Positions 1 to 8,363 of a stretch of 64,000 nt of DNA are shown one piece after another; within the stretch, counting starts at the first letter, position 1; every line of letters begins with the position of its first letter. The translations under genes were made by a program, and so were the position numbers. The stretch spans positions 1,116,001 to 1,180,000 of the forward strand of contig NZ_CP047475.1 of the NCBI RefSeq assembly GCF_010587385.1, read 5' to 3'. The stretch comes from Vibrio astriarenae. GTDB taxonomy: Bacteria > Pseudomonadota > Gammaproteobacteria > Enterobacterales > Vibrionaceae. The notes beneath the pieces were generated by a model. It did not search any database and was not told where the DNA came from. It saw only the letters and a program-made list of their open reading frames with translations.

Positions 1-848
1 ATGGACTGAAACAAGACGGTGTGATCGGCCCCAAAACGACGAAGTGGTTTAACGTGTCACCTCGCTACCGTATGACAAAACTTGCACTCAACGTGGAACG
101 TTCTCGATTATGGAATCAAGGCAATACCACACAAGTTACTGTGAACGTGCCAAGTTTCGAAATGAGCTACTCTCATTCAGGGGAACAGGTTTTCGAGTCA
201 AAAGTGGTAGTGGGTAAGCTACGACGTCCGACGCCCGTTATGCAGACCAACATGCAATCGGTCGTGCTCAATCCGACTTGGAACATCCCCTGGAAGATTA
301 TGGTCGAAGATATCATTCCTAAGGTTAAACGCGATCCAACTTATCTCCAACGGCAAGGCATTGATATCATTGAAAGCTGGACCTCAAAACGAATTGTGCC
401 AGCCGATAGCATTGATTGGGCAGTGATCAATCCTCGAGCCTTCCCATACCGGATGCGTCAGCAGTCTGGATACAAAAACGCTCTCGGTTTGTATAAGTTT
501 AATACGCCCAATGCAAGAGCGATTTATTTACACGATACACCGAGTAAAAGCTTGTTCAACCAAGACGTACGAGCATTCAGTTCTGGTTGTATCCGTGTAG
601 AGAATGCAGAAGAGTTTGCTGAAGTACTGCTAGACTACCAGGGTATAGAGCGTGATCGCCTCAGTACAGCTCGCTCTAACAAGCATATCCGTTTCAATCA
701 GCAGATTCCTGTATTCATCATCTATCAAACGGCCTGGTTAGAGAACGGAGAGGTACATTACCGCGATGATATCTACGATCTTGATTCGCCTTATCTAGCG
801 AGCAATCCCAGGACGCTTGAACTCGTTGCAGTAACTCCAGTACCTTAA
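1..848 (+). CDS. ldtD: L,D-transpeptidase, YcbB/LdtD family (C-terminal part, 5' end outside window)
   Basis: The reading frame is open from the left edge, so the start lies outside the window. The first visible residues (LKQDGVIGPKT) match the end of a peptidoglycan-binding domain, which fits a long YcbB-type protein. The catalytic YkuD region follows: a His in HDTPSKSLF and the nucleophile motif SSGCIRVEN, with the Cys codon at 588-590. The family forms 3-3 meso-diaminopimelate cross-links in periplasmic peptidoglycan. The next gene is ycbL, as in the enterobacterial ycbB-ycbK-ycbL region, but no ycbK/mepK-like gene lies in the 69 bp between them. Family assignment is firm; the exact orthologue is inferred. 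Confidence 0.88.
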   Translation, partial: GLKQDGVIGPKTTKWFNVSPRYRMTKLALNVERSRLWNQGNTTQVTVNVPSFEMSYSHSGEQVFESKVVVGKLRRPTPVMQTNMQSVVLNPTWNIPWKIMVEDIIPKVKRDPTYLQRQGIDIIESWTSKRIVPADSIDWAVINPRAFPYRMRQQSGYKNALGLYKFNTPNARAIYLHDTPSKSLFNQDVRAFSSGCIRVENAEEFAEVLLDYQGIERDRLSTARSNKHIRFNQQIPVFIIYQTAWLENGEVHYRDDIYDLDSPYLASNPRTLELVAVTPVP

Positions 849-917
849 TCATTGTCAAACTTGTGGGTAAATGTCATAGTCTGTCGAGCTATAGACTATG
901 ACAAATACAGGTGAGTT

Positions 918-1574
918 ATGTCCCTCAAATATCAAGTGGTTCCCGTCACTTCTTTTTCTCAAAATTGCTCTATTGTGTGGTGTGACGAAACCATGAAAGG
1001 GGTGGTTATCGACCCAGGTGGTGACGTAAAACAGTTAGAAATGCTAATTCAGGAGTTAGGTGTGACTGTTGAGCGTCTCGTGCTGACACATGGACACCTT
1101 GACCACGTTGGTGGTACTGAACCACTTGCGAGAGCGCTGGGTGATATTGAAATTGTGGGTCCACATAAAGCAGATAACTTCTGGCTACAAGGTTTAGAAG
1201 GGCAAAGCCAAATGTTTGGATTTCCTCTGACTGAAGCGTTTGAACCAAACCAATGGCTTGATGATGGTGACAATGTCACTTTCGGTGAGCAAACATTGAA
1301 TGTGATACATACACCAGGTCATACCCCTGGCCATGTAGTATTGTTCAGCGAAGAAGCGAAATTGGCGTTTGTTGGTGATGTTCTTTTTAACGGTGCCATC
1401 GGCCGCACTGATTTCCCACAGGGTGACTTCAATACGTTGATTACGTCTATTAAAGAGAAGCTTTGGCCTTTGGGCAATGACGTCCGTTTCGTCCCAGGAC
1501 ATGGGCCTGAATCGACATTCGGTTACGAAAGAAAAACCAACCCCTTTGTCGCCGATGAAATGCCGATGTTTTAA
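918..1574 (+). CDS. ycbL: YcbL-type metallo-beta-lactamase-fold hydrolase (glyoxalase II-like)
   Basis: This is a 218-residue protein with the complete metal-binding set of the fold: THGHLDH near residue 58, HTPGHTPGH near 131, VGDVLF near 152, and a C-terminal PGHGPES. Length and motifs fit the short YcbL/glyoxalase II-type hydrolases, which cleave S-D-lactoylglutathione-like thioesters in the cytoplasm. A Shine-Dalgarno-like AGGTGAG precedes the ATG. It follows the L,D-transpeptidase gene on the same strand. Its stop overlaps the stop of the convergent DUF2982 gene within a TTAA. The substrate is inferred from the family. Confidence 0.88.
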   Translation: MSLKYQVVPVTSFSQNCSIVWCDETMKGVVIDPGGDVKQLEMLIQELGVTVERLVLTHGHLDHVGGTEPLARALGDIEIVGPHKADNFWLQGLEGQSQMFGFPLTEAFEPNQWLDDGDNVTFGEQTLNVIHTPGHTPGHVVLFSEEAKLAFVGDVLFNGAIGRTDFPQGDFNTLITSIKEKLWPLGNDVRFVPGHGPESTFGYERKTNPFVADEMPMF

Positions 1575-2260
1575 ACCTCCGTGTCTTTGCGTTGACCTCT
1601 TTCAATAGAATCCGCTGACGCAAGGTAGCGACGTGACAGGCCTATGAACTCTTCTAGCGGCCTGTCTAAATCCCCTTCAGCGATAAAAATGTCATAGCCG
1701 TAGGCTGCGCGCATATGATCCATTCTATTGGCTACCGTTGCTTGTAAGCCCTTAAATACGCGCCCTCCAACTTGGTAGTGTTTTGAGTCTAAGACTAAGT
1801 CCTGAAACTTTTCCCTGTTTTTACTTGCCACACCAACATACAAAAGCGCCCTTTGCTCCATTAACAGCTCGACCGCAAGACGCGGACAAATAGACTCGAC
1901 AAAGGGGCTGTAGTCCCTGATTTTAATACCTATCCAGGGGAGGGGACGACGCCACCCATCGACGTCTTCTTCACACTGGCCAATGCGTTCAATATTGTGC
2001 CAAGAGAGTACCCAGCCACCTTTCACGCGATGCTGCTGAAGATGGGTTGGAGTCAGAGTGAAGCCATTATAGGCTTTACGCATAATATGGTATGTCATAC
2101 CGACGGCAATAACCGCCACAAACAAAGAGATGAGCGCGGTATTAATACTTGGAGCGGCTAGAAAAAGAAATAGCAGGGCCAAGCCAATCATTATGGCGAC
2201 AAGCTTTAAGACCATTGACTGAGTTATTTTTTCTCGATTACTGAGGTGCATTGTCTTCAT
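1571..2260 (-). CDS. DUF2982 family membrane protein
   Basis: This is a 229-residue protein with two adjacent hydrophobic segments near residues 15-60, which probably form a membrane hairpin. A soluble domain follows, including the stretch WHNIERIGQCEEDVDGWRRP. It resembles the DUF2982 family common in vibrios, whose function is unknown. It is convergent with ycbL and shares its last base pairs with it; no terminator sits between them. No enzymatic motif is visible. Confidence 0.75.
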   Translation of the reverse strand: MKTMHLSNREKITQSMVLKLVAIMIGLALLFLFLAAPSINTALISLFVAVIAVGMTYHIMRKAYNGFTLTPTHLQQHRVKGGWVLSWHNIERIGQCEEDVDGWRRPLPWIGIKIRDYSPFVESICPRLAVELLMEQRALLYVGVASKNREKFQDLVLDSKHYQVGGRVFKGLQATVANRMDHMRAAYGYDIFIAEGDLDRPLEEFIGLSRRYLASADSIERGQRKDTEV

Positions 2261-2384
2261 ACTTTTTACCTGCTCACCATCTAGTGTAAGTTTAGAAGCT
2301 AATAAATTTTTCTACCGTTTATGGTAAAAAGAAGATCAATTCACTGAGTATAGATACAGTTGTTGTTAATGAAATGGGGTTACT

Positions 2385-2403
2385 TTGCTGCAATTAGCAG
2401 CAA
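2385..2403. promoter_or_regulatory. Perfect 7-bp inverted repeat in front of the winged-helix gene
   Basis: TTGCTGC and GCAGCAA flank a 5-nt AATTA spacer about 100 bp upstream of the 2501 gene. A TATAAAA -10-like element lies nearer the gene at about 2441-2447. The symmetry suggests an operator, possibly for the downstream DNA-binding protein itself. This is inference from symmetry and position only. Confidence 0.35.
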
Positions 2404-2500
2404 TTCAACTCACTACCCTACAAATCTCCCATTTTTTTTGGTATAAAACGCGCTATTCATTTTTGACCACTGCAAGATGCAGTGAATTGGAGACAATTTA

Positions 2501-2869
2501 ATGAGACTAGCTCACAAGCGTAAGGTACAAGCGAAGCTACAAAAACACATCAAAGCAACTGTAGCGAACGTTGCGTCTGCTAAAAAAGTAGCGCCAGTGA
2601 AAGAAGCACCAGCAAAAGCTGTCGTAAAAGAAGTCGCACAACCTAAAGTGGCATCAAACGTTTCACTGACTCCTAAACAACAACAAGTTTTCGACATCGT
2701 TGCTAAGAATGCTGAAGGTATTAACCCTAAAGGTATTGGTCTAGCTGCGGGTCAAGAAGATGCTAAAGCGGCTTCTTGGGCGACAGGTGCGCTTAAAAAG
2801 CTTCTTGAAGAAAACCTAGTCGTGAAAGAGCAACTAGCAGGTAACAAAGTTATCTATAAAACAGCTTAA
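2501..2869 (+). CDS. Small basic protein: Lys/Ala-rich tail plus winged-helix-like domain
   Basis: This is a 122-residue protein. Residues 1-50 are rich in Lys, Ala, Val and Pro and strongly basic. Residues 54-122 look like a winged helix: a TPKQQQVFDIV helix, NPKGIGLAAGQ, ASWATGALKKLLEE as recognition-helix candidate, then a wing ending GNKVIYKTA. Histone H1 has a comparable mix of globular winged helix and AK-rich tail, so a DNA- or RNA-binding role is plausible. GGAG lies 8 nt before the ATG, and a strong terminator follows, so the gene is monocistronic. No specific function is recognised. Confidence 0.7.
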   Translation: MRLAHKRKVQAKLQKHIKATVANVASAKKVAPVKEAPAKAVVKEVAQPKVASNVSLTPKQQQVFDIVAKNAEGINPKGIGLAAGQEDAKAASWATGALKKLLEENLVVKEQLAGNKVIYKTA

Positions 2870-2890
2870 ATTATTGTTTATTCTGTTTTT

Positions 2891-2923
2891 AGCGGTCTCG
2901 TTTGAGGCCGCTTTTTATTTTTC
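2891..2923 (+). terminator. Rho-independent terminator
   Basis: AGCGGTCTC pairs with GAGGCCGCT (one G-T pair) across a 4-nt loop, followed by TTTTATTTTT. It lies 22 bp after the winged-helix gene. Confidence 0.85.
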
Positions 2924-3353
2924 ATCTCTCATATCTTCCCATTTCTTCCCTTGTAAAAATCATTGATATTGCTGTTGCTTTAATTGGCACTACTGTTACA
3001 CGACATAGTTTAGTAACGTTCAAGTATTGAAATTCCCCAACAGACTACAAATACTAAAGTTTAAGTACATATAATACCTTCGGTGTATTGCCAGCTAGAT
3101 CTCATTTTCTTGGTAAGAACTTATTGGTAGTTATTACATTTAAGTGATAATCTCCCCGAATAAGTTCACAGTCATTTATCAGTTCACTGGTTCTAATGGC
3201 TTAGTGGCTGATTAATATCAATATAAATGTGGAAAATACCATTCGTTAAAGTTCGGAAGCTATTGCTTGTTCGTTTTAGGGGAATACTTCTGCCTATTAC
3301 ACATTTACATAGCGCTTACGTTAGACGTCGGTAACACATGAACACTATTTAGA
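2924..3353. other. Intergenic region, AT-rich, no gene seen
   Basis: About 430 bp between the terminator of the winged-helix gene and the HD-GYP gene. I find no convincing ORF, RNA gene or strong operator. It must hold the promoter of the HD-GYP gene, whose start codon has no clear Shine-Dalgarno sequence. Confidence 0.5.
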
Positions 3354-4571
3354 ATGCTGTATAAACCTGAAGAATCAATAAAGATTGCAATAGAAGATCT
3401 TTCTACCGGCATGTTTGTCACCGGTATCGAAAATAGCAAACGTATCAACTTGTCTAACGCAGGCCGAGTATCGAATCAGTCGGGCATCGAGCGTTTAAAA
3501 ACTAACGATATTAAGTATGTTTATGTTGATCAAAGCCTATCTGAAACTAATTGTGTTTTTAAACCAATCACAGAAGACCCAGGTGTTGAACCTGCCCCTG
3601 CTACTCAAGATAGTACAGAGCCAAAGCGAGCTCCTCGCCGCTATTCTCGCGCCTCACAACAAAAGAAAGCTAAGAAGTTAATTAAAGAGGCAAAAACACT
3701 CGCTCAGCGCCTGTTGAACGTTACATTTAATAGTCAGCCTCTTGATGTGGAAGAAATTGATGATTGGGCGGATGAGCTGATCGAAGTTGCCTTAGTCGAT
3801 TCTGATGCATTGCACTGTGTCTCTGCTTTGCGCAGTAAAGACAGCTATTTGCTAGAGCATTCAGTGAACGTGGCGTGCTTGCTTGTTACGTTTGGTAAGC
3901 ACTTGAAAATGGACAGCGAAACACTCAAATCACTTGCTATTGGCGGCATTATTCATGATGTAGGTAAAGTCAAAGTTGATGATAAGGTTCTGCATAAACC
4001 AGGAAAACTAACCGCTGAAGAGTTTGAACACATGAAGCTACATCAAGTCTATGGTCAGGATATCATCCACGGTGTTCGTGGATTGAGCTCAGTAAGCCGA
4101 GATGTGTGTTTGATGCACCATGAAAAATTGGATGGTACGGGTTATCCAAACGGTTTGCGCGAAGACCAGCTTCCGACAGTGGGTCGAATGAGTAGTATCG
4201 TTGATATCTATGATGCTTTGACCGCAGATCGTTGCTACAAATCGGGCATGAGCTCTGCTGAGGCGTTTAAAATTTTGCTATCGCTGACTCCCGACCACTT
4301 AGACAGAGAGCTGGTTTACAAGTTTATCAACTGCATCGGGATGTATCCTGTGGGCTCATTAGTGGAGCTCAGCGATGGGCGCGTAGGTATTGTCTGGACC
4401 TCCAATCAATCCGAGCCCCTCAAGCCAGTGATTAAGTGCTTCTACTCCAACAAGTATCAGAGGTATGTTGAAGTGACCTACCTTGACCTCAAAGGGTCGT
4501 CCCACAAGATCGTCAAAGCAGTATCTCCCAAATCACTGAAAGTGGACTCAGCGCCTTTTTATGAAGAATAA
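3354..4571 (+). CDS. HD-GYP cyclic-di-GMP phosphodiesterase with DUF3391 N-terminal domain
   Basis: This 405-residue protein has an N-terminal DUF3391-type domain (about residues 8-130, opening with IAIEDLSTGMFVTGI). The HD-GYP domain follows, with its key residues present: HSVNV, IIHDVGKVKVDDK, the His of KLHQVYG, and MHHEKLDGTGYP, then the Asp of DIYDALTADR. With the metal ligands and GYP motif intact it should be active, hydrolysing c-di-GMP to GMP/pGpG in the cytoplasm and favouring motility over biofilm. There is no membrane segment or receiver domain, so the input signal is unknown. The first of two LexA boxes begins 3 bp after its stop. Confidence 0.9.
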   Translation: MLYKPEESIKIAIEDLSTGMFVTGIENSKRINLSNAGRVSNQSGIERLKTNDIKYVYVDQSLSETNCVFKPITEDPGVEPAPATQDSTEPKRAPRRYSRASQQKKAKKLIKEAKTLAQRLLNVTFNSQPLDVEEIDDWADELIEVALVDSDALHCVSALRSKDSYLLEHSVNVACLLVTFGKHLKMDSETLKSLAIGGIIHDVGKVKVDDKVLHKPGKLTAEEFEHMKLHQVYGQDIIHGVRGLSSVSRDVCLMHHEKLDGTGYPNGLREDQLPTVGRMSSIVDIYDALTADRCYKSGMSSAEAFKILLSLTPDHLDRELVYKFINCIGMYPVGSLVELSDGRVGIVWTSNQSEPLKPVIKCFYSNKYQRYVEVTYLDLKGSSHKIVKAVSPKSLKVDSAPFYEE

Positions 4572-4574
4572 AAA

Positions 4575-4594
4575 CACTGTATAACCAACCAGTA
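4575..4594. promoter_or_regulatory. lexA box: Second, weaker LexA-type SOS box
   Basis: CACTGTATAACCAACCAGTA has the invariant CTG-N10-CAG core (4577-4592) and matches 14 of 20 positions of the gammaproteobacterial consensus. Its centre is exactly 50 bp upstream of the centre of the stronger box at 4625-4644. Confidence 0.55.
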
Positions 4595-4600
4595 TTTTTC

Positions 4601-4628
4601 TTGCGTTTCGTACAGCACCTCCTATACT
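4601..4628 (+). promoter_or_regulatory. Sigma-70-type promoter overlapping the SOS box
   Basis: TTGCGT at 4601-4606 and TATACT at 4623-4628 are separated by 16 bp. The -10 element overlaps the left half of the LexA box, the usual geometry for LexA repression. Confidence 0.6.
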
Positions 4629-4644
4629 GTTTATATACACAGTA
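4625..4644. promoter_or_regulatory. lexA box: LexA (SOS) box
   Basis: TACTGTTTATATACACAGTA matches the E. coli-type consensus at 18 of 20 positions, with CTG and CAG exactly 10 bp apart. It ends 12 bp before the ATG of the 73-residue gene and overlaps the predicted -10. Confidence 0.85.
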
Positions 4645-4656
4645 TGGGGGGTACTT

Positions 4657-4878
4657 ATGTTATCAGACAAAATTGAGCGAATTAATCGCCTTCGCAAAGA
4701 AGCGATGAGTAATCCTGAGTTTCTTAAAGCTGCACAAGAACACCAGAAAGCACTGGAAGATAGTGAGGAAACCCCTTTTGAACCCAAGAAGCGTAAATAT
4801 AAAGCACGTGCTACCAGAGCACTTTCAGACCTTTATCAAGGTGTGGATGTCGGGCAGCACGGCAATACCCGTCACTGA
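4657..4878 (+). CDS. SOS-controlled small protein of unknown function
   Basis: This is a 73-residue, highly charged and mostly helical protein: an acidic/basic N-terminal helix (SDKIERINRLRKEAM), a mid-region EDSEETPFEP and a basic stretch KKRKYKARATRALSDLY. It has no membrane segment, Cys pair or enzyme motif. A run of six G just upstream (4646-4651) is the only ribosome-binding candidate. Two LexA boxes and a promoter precede it and a terminator follows at 5000-5032, so it is a monocistronic gene probably induced by DNA damage. Function is not recognised; a role in DNA repair, replication control or cell-cycle arrest is a guess from regulation alone. Confidence 0.75.
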   Translation: MLSDKIERINRLRKEAMSNPEFLKAAQEHQKALEDSEETPFEPKKRKYKARATRALSDLYQGVDVGQHGNTRH

Positions 4879-4999
4879 GTTTTCTGTTTTTGTACGACAA
4901 GTAAATTGTACAGATGTAATCGGCATTATTCCAAATTTACATTTTGGTTGTGCCATTATACTCCCCGATAGTTAAATGTAGTTGACACGGAAGTATTAC

Positions 5000-5032
5000 G
5001 CCTAGTCCCAAGTTTGGAGCTAGGCTTTTTTT
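5000..5032 (+). terminator. Rho-independent terminator
   Basis: GCCTAG and CTAGGC pair across a short loop that can extend the stem (TCC/GGA), followed by seven T. It closes the SOS-type small gene. Confidence 0.8.
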
Positions 5033-5110
5033 GTTTAATGTAGCGGAATCTGAAATCTTGGGTGACAATAGCACTCGTTGCTATACCAAAGTGAACAAGG
5101 ATGTCCGTTA

Positions 5111-5929
5111 ATGTTAGTACTGTCTACAATGCCGAGTTATCGAAGAGAACTACTTAAAGCATTGTTTAAGCGAACAAAACCGTCTAGTTGCTCGTTTGAT
5201 AAACTTCAAGTAAGTCTATCTCATATACGAATCGATACTCGACAACTCAGTCGATACAATCGTTATTTTGCTTTTAATGACAATGAAATCCCTCTTCCAT
5301 TTTGGTTTGTATTCTCACAACCAGCACAGTTAGCCCTCTTTAATCTGCCACAGTTCCCAGCTTCAGTCGTTGGCTTAGTCCATACAGGATTAGTGATAGA
5401 AAAGCACAGGCCAGGTCAAGTGGATGACGAGTATCAAGTATCACTCTCTGTTCAATCTTGTGAAAAAACCGATAAAGGGCTCAAAGTCTCTCTACATATT
5501 GTCATACAAAGTAACGGGGAGAAGGTGGTTAGCATACAAAGTGATTATTTGAGTCCTTCGTGTGACAGAAAGAGAGGAAAGCCTAAATCGAATGCGCAAC
5601 CATTTGATACATCAGAAGCAAGGAAGGTGGAATATGATGTTCGTAAAGCTCGTAAGTATGCAAGGATATCAGGCGACTATAATCCCATTCATCTAAGTAG
5701 CGCTTTGGCGCGGCTTTTTGGTTTTAGGCAGCCGATATTGCACGGAATGTATTCTGTGGCCTCTTTGTATGCCTACAGCTACAAACGTAATGTTGGTAGC
5801 GATAAACAGATGCGGGTTAAGTTCAAAAGACCATTATTTTTGCCACAAAGTGCTTATATATTGCAGATGGACACTCGCGGGTATCTGATTAATAGTGATG
5901 GCAAGGCTTGTGTGGAGATGGTTTGGTAG
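5111..5929 (+). CDS. MaoC-like (hot-dog fold) protein
   Basis: The C-terminal half carries the MaoC/R-hydratase signature YARISGDYNPIHLSS followed by GFRQPILHGM, with the Asp and His used by enoyl-CoA hydratases. The N-terminal half (about residues 1-150) is less recognisable and may be a degenerate second hot-dog domain. ATG at 5111 is preferred because AAGGA ends 9 nt upstream; a TTG at 5078 would add 11 residues. A hydratase or dehydratase acting on acyl-CoA or acyl-ACP is the family expectation. The next gene is convergent, so there is no operon partner to indicate the pathway. Confidence 0.75.
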   Translation: MLVLSTMPSYRRELLKALFKRTKPSSCSFDKLQVSLSHIRIDTRQLSRYNRYFAFNDNEIPLPFWFVFSQPAQLALFNLPQFPASVVGLVHTGLVIEKHRPGQVDDEYQVSLSVQSCEKTDKGLKVSLHIVIQSNGEKVVSIQSDYLSPSCDRKRGKPKSNAQPFDTSEARKVEYDVRKARKYARISGDYNPIHLSSALARLFGFRQPILHGMYSVASLYAYSYKRNVGSDKQMRVKFKRPLFLPQSAYILQMDTRGYLINSDGKACVEMVW

Positions 5930-5980
5930 TTAAGCGGGATGGTTGCTAAACAAGCTCTCTGAGTTGAGTCAGGAGAGTTA

Positions 5981-6724
5981 TTAATCAGGAGTGTTTACAC
6001 TCTCTGTCTCTATGCTTCGTAATATGTAGTCTGTCGCCCAGGCAGTGCCTAACAGGCACATCCAGACGACTAGGATTGAGTGAGGGACCTCTACTCTCGG
6101 AGAAACAACAAGTGCAGCAAATCCTACCGTTGGAACAGTCCAGTGGAGCAGCTTGCTCCAGTTGAAGTTCTTAATCCGAGATAAGAAGTCAAACGCGTAA
6201 GACATTCCCACGATAGACAAAGCAACGACGGTCGCATGAAATAAACCAGCAAATCCAAGCGGTATGATCAATCCTAAAGCCCACCAGCGTTCACCGTGTT
6301 TCACCTTAAAGCGTAGTGCTTTCCAAATAGCACTAATGGATGCTAATTGTAATGCTGTCATTAGAGGCAAGCCCTCTAATGAGTCGAGGTGTTGGATAAC
6401 CATGATGGCGATTTGCAGTGATAAGAGGATTGAAGTGGTAATGAGAATGACTTTTCTGCTGCTACGTTTTGAAAATGCGACGGTAAGGAGCGGGAAAAGA
6501 ATCCATTGGCCAATGGAGAGCGCGATAGGTTGGTACGGTAGGGTCGCTGCATAGGTCATCATCCCGCCAACAAGCAGTGCAGCTTCGTTGCGTTTGTGCG
6601 GTAATATCCAAAGAACAGGGACCAGAAAAGTCAGCAGTGGAATCTCTTCATAACCCACTCCAAGTGCTTTTGCACCCAAGATCGTCAGTAGGATAGATAC
6701 GACAAAACACAGTATTGGAAACAT
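5981..6724 (-). CDS. Multi-pass inner-membrane protein, unknown
   Basis: This 247-residue protein has about seven to eight hydrophobic segments spread over its length, short basic loops (KRSSRKV, RFKVKHGERWW) and a polar tail (SIETESVNTPD). It has no transporter or enzyme motif I can name. It lies just downstream, on the same strand, of a second unknown membrane protein, with about 100 bp between them. Confidence 0.65.
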   Translation of the reverse strand: MFPILCFVVSILLTILGAKALGVGYEEIPLLTFLVPVLWILPHKRNEAALLVGGMMTYAATLPYQPIALSIGQWILFPLLTVAFSKRSSRKVILITTSILLSLQIAIMVIQHLDSLEGLPLMTALQLASISAIWKALRFKVKHGERWWALGLIIPLGFAGLFHATVVALSIVGMSYAFDFLSRIKNFNWSKLLHWTVPTVGFAALVVSPRVEVPHSILVVWMCLLGTAWATDYILRSIETESVNTPD

Positions 6725-6830
6725 ACGCTAACCTTTACAGTCACATTCGAGACAACGCCATGCGCATTAGTTTTCTTGGAGTTAAGTGGTGCCAAACGTG
6801 TAGGGTTTGGCACCACTTAATTAAAGGCTT

Positions 6831-8363
6831 CTACACAGACATTGCTGAGTAAAGAACACCGAATGTACCAAGCGCGAAGATGGTGAGTACCGCTTGCTTG
6901 GACATGATGCCATTGTTTTCAGTTGCTTTACCAAACAGACCAAACACAAGTGGGTGGACCAAGAATGGAGTGGCAAAAATGAAGGTAATCATGCTCGCGG
7001 CTTCAGCGCCAAACATGCCTCCTTGAGTTGCCGCAAAGAGACCGAAGTGGGATAGGCCTGATGCTGCTGCCATTGATGCGTTACCGATAGGCATGCCTGC
7101 AAAGTGCAAAATAGTAAAGCTGCCGAATACCGCTGTGATCTGCCAACCAAATGAGAACTGCATGAGCCCTTTCACTTCTTTTGCATCGTCACCACCCGCT
7201 TTGCGTAGGTTTACACAAGCTAGGTAGACAAACGCCAATCCAACCAATACGAGTGGCAGTGTCCAATGTACCAGCAATAGGCCACGTTCAGCGCTTGCAG
7301 CGAGGATGGTGAAAACGAAAATATGGCCAATGAAAGGAATATTGATCATGATAGGTGCGCGTGCTGACGCTGTTTTACCAAAATCTCCAGCCGTACATGC
7401 GCCAGTAAGACCTGAGTGTGATAACCCTCCAGCCATACCTGGAGCAAGGTTTCGCACGTGGTTTGCTTTTGCAAGGAAGATAAGTATTGCTAGACCACCA
7501 AACATCCAGAACATTTGACCAGCAAATCCATACACAATAACACTTTGAAGGCCAGGAATGCTGAACGCTTCAAGCATGTGCGAGCCGCCTACGAGGAACG
7601 TGCCCGTTAATAGCACAGGAATACCAGCAAAAAGAAGGGCATTCAGTGTCGGGCCCGCTTTCCATTTTGGCATCGCCATACCTAGACCCGAAGAGATCAC
7701 CATAGCAAAGAATATTTGCGGTAGGCCGATGAGACTCGCAATCCAGTTAGACATGCGCAGTGAGACGATTAAGACTGCGATAATGGCAACAACTTCGATA
7801 AGTCCCTTAGTTAAATAGCCTCGCTTGTTATCAATCTTGGCTTTGCGATCGATAAGAACCAAAGCGATACCAAGACAGACATAAGCCAGCGCAACGTAAG
7901 CATCACCAAGTGGGTGGTTGACGCTGCGCCCGGTTAGCAGGGCTGACACCATCTCGATCCCCATAAGAAGGAAGAACGCGCGGATGATGTAAGTCAGTTG
8001 GGTACTGTTGGTGCCAAGGAACGCTTCATCTTTCGAGGGAACGATAAGCCCCTCTGACGAACTGTTCAGCTGATTAGCTAGCAGTTTGCGGATTTCTTGA
8101 CCTCCAACGAAGAAAGTCGCGATCAGTGCGATGACGGTTGTTTGACTAAGCAGCACGATTGCCGGAAACTCTTGAAGCCCAGGCTGTGCGATACCCGACT
8201 TAACAAACAACGTGCCCATAGAAAGGCCGAGAACAACGATTACCAGAACCGCTGAATACTTGGTACCAGCTACGATGGCCCGAGCCATAATGACCATAAT
8301 TGCAACAGCGATTAAAGTGAAAGATAAATGATTGAAAGCAAACAGATATGATAGATTTTCCAT
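6831..8363 (-). CDS. Transporter-like polytopic membrane protein, family not recognised
   Basis: From the ATG at 8363 the protein is 510 residues; a TTG at 8387 would add eight. It contains about 12-14 hydrophobic segments, a polar loop near residues 95-120, and a striking Gly/Ser/Thr-rich stretch (GLSHSGLTGACTAGDFGKTA) with a related segment later (AAASGLSHFGLFAATQGG). Such paired small-residue re-entrant-like segments are typical of secondary transporters, but I cannot assign a family. The upstream region has no clear Shine-Dalgarno for either start. Confidence 0.65.
   Translation of the reverse strand: MENLSYLFAFNHLSFTLIAVAIMVIMARAIVAGTKYSAVLVIVVLGLSMGTLFVKSGIAQPGLQEFPAIVLLSQTTVIALIATFFVGGQEIRKLLANQLNSSSEGLIVPSKDEAFLGTNSTQLTYIIRAFFLLMGIEMVSALLTGRSVNHPLGDAYVALAYVCLGIALVLIDRKAKIDNKRGYLTKGLIEVVAIIAVLIVSLRMSNWIASLIGLPQIFFAMVISSGLGMAMPKWKAGPTLNALLFAGIPVLLTGTFLVGGSHMLEAFSIPGLQSVIVYGFAGQMFWMFGGLAILIFLAKANHVRNLAPGMAGGLSHSGLTGACTAGDFGKTASARAPIMINIPFIGHIFVFTILAASAERGLLLVHWTLPLVLVGLAFVYLACVNLRKAGGDDAKEVKGLMQFSFGWQITAVFGSFTILHFAGMPIGNASMAAASGLSHFGLFAATQGGMFGAEAASMITFIFATPFLVHPLVFGLFGKATENNGIMSKQAVLTIFALGTFGVLYSAMSV

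Noticed and set aside
4548..4787. 79-codon minus-strand frame over the LexA boxes
   Set aside because: It is antisense to the small gene and the end of the HD-GYP gene, with low-complexity Ser/Leu composition.
4763..4975. 70-codon frame overlapping the SOS-type small gene in another frame
   Set aside because: It starts inside the 4657-4878 gene, lacks a ribosome-binding site, and the product shows no domain-like pattern.
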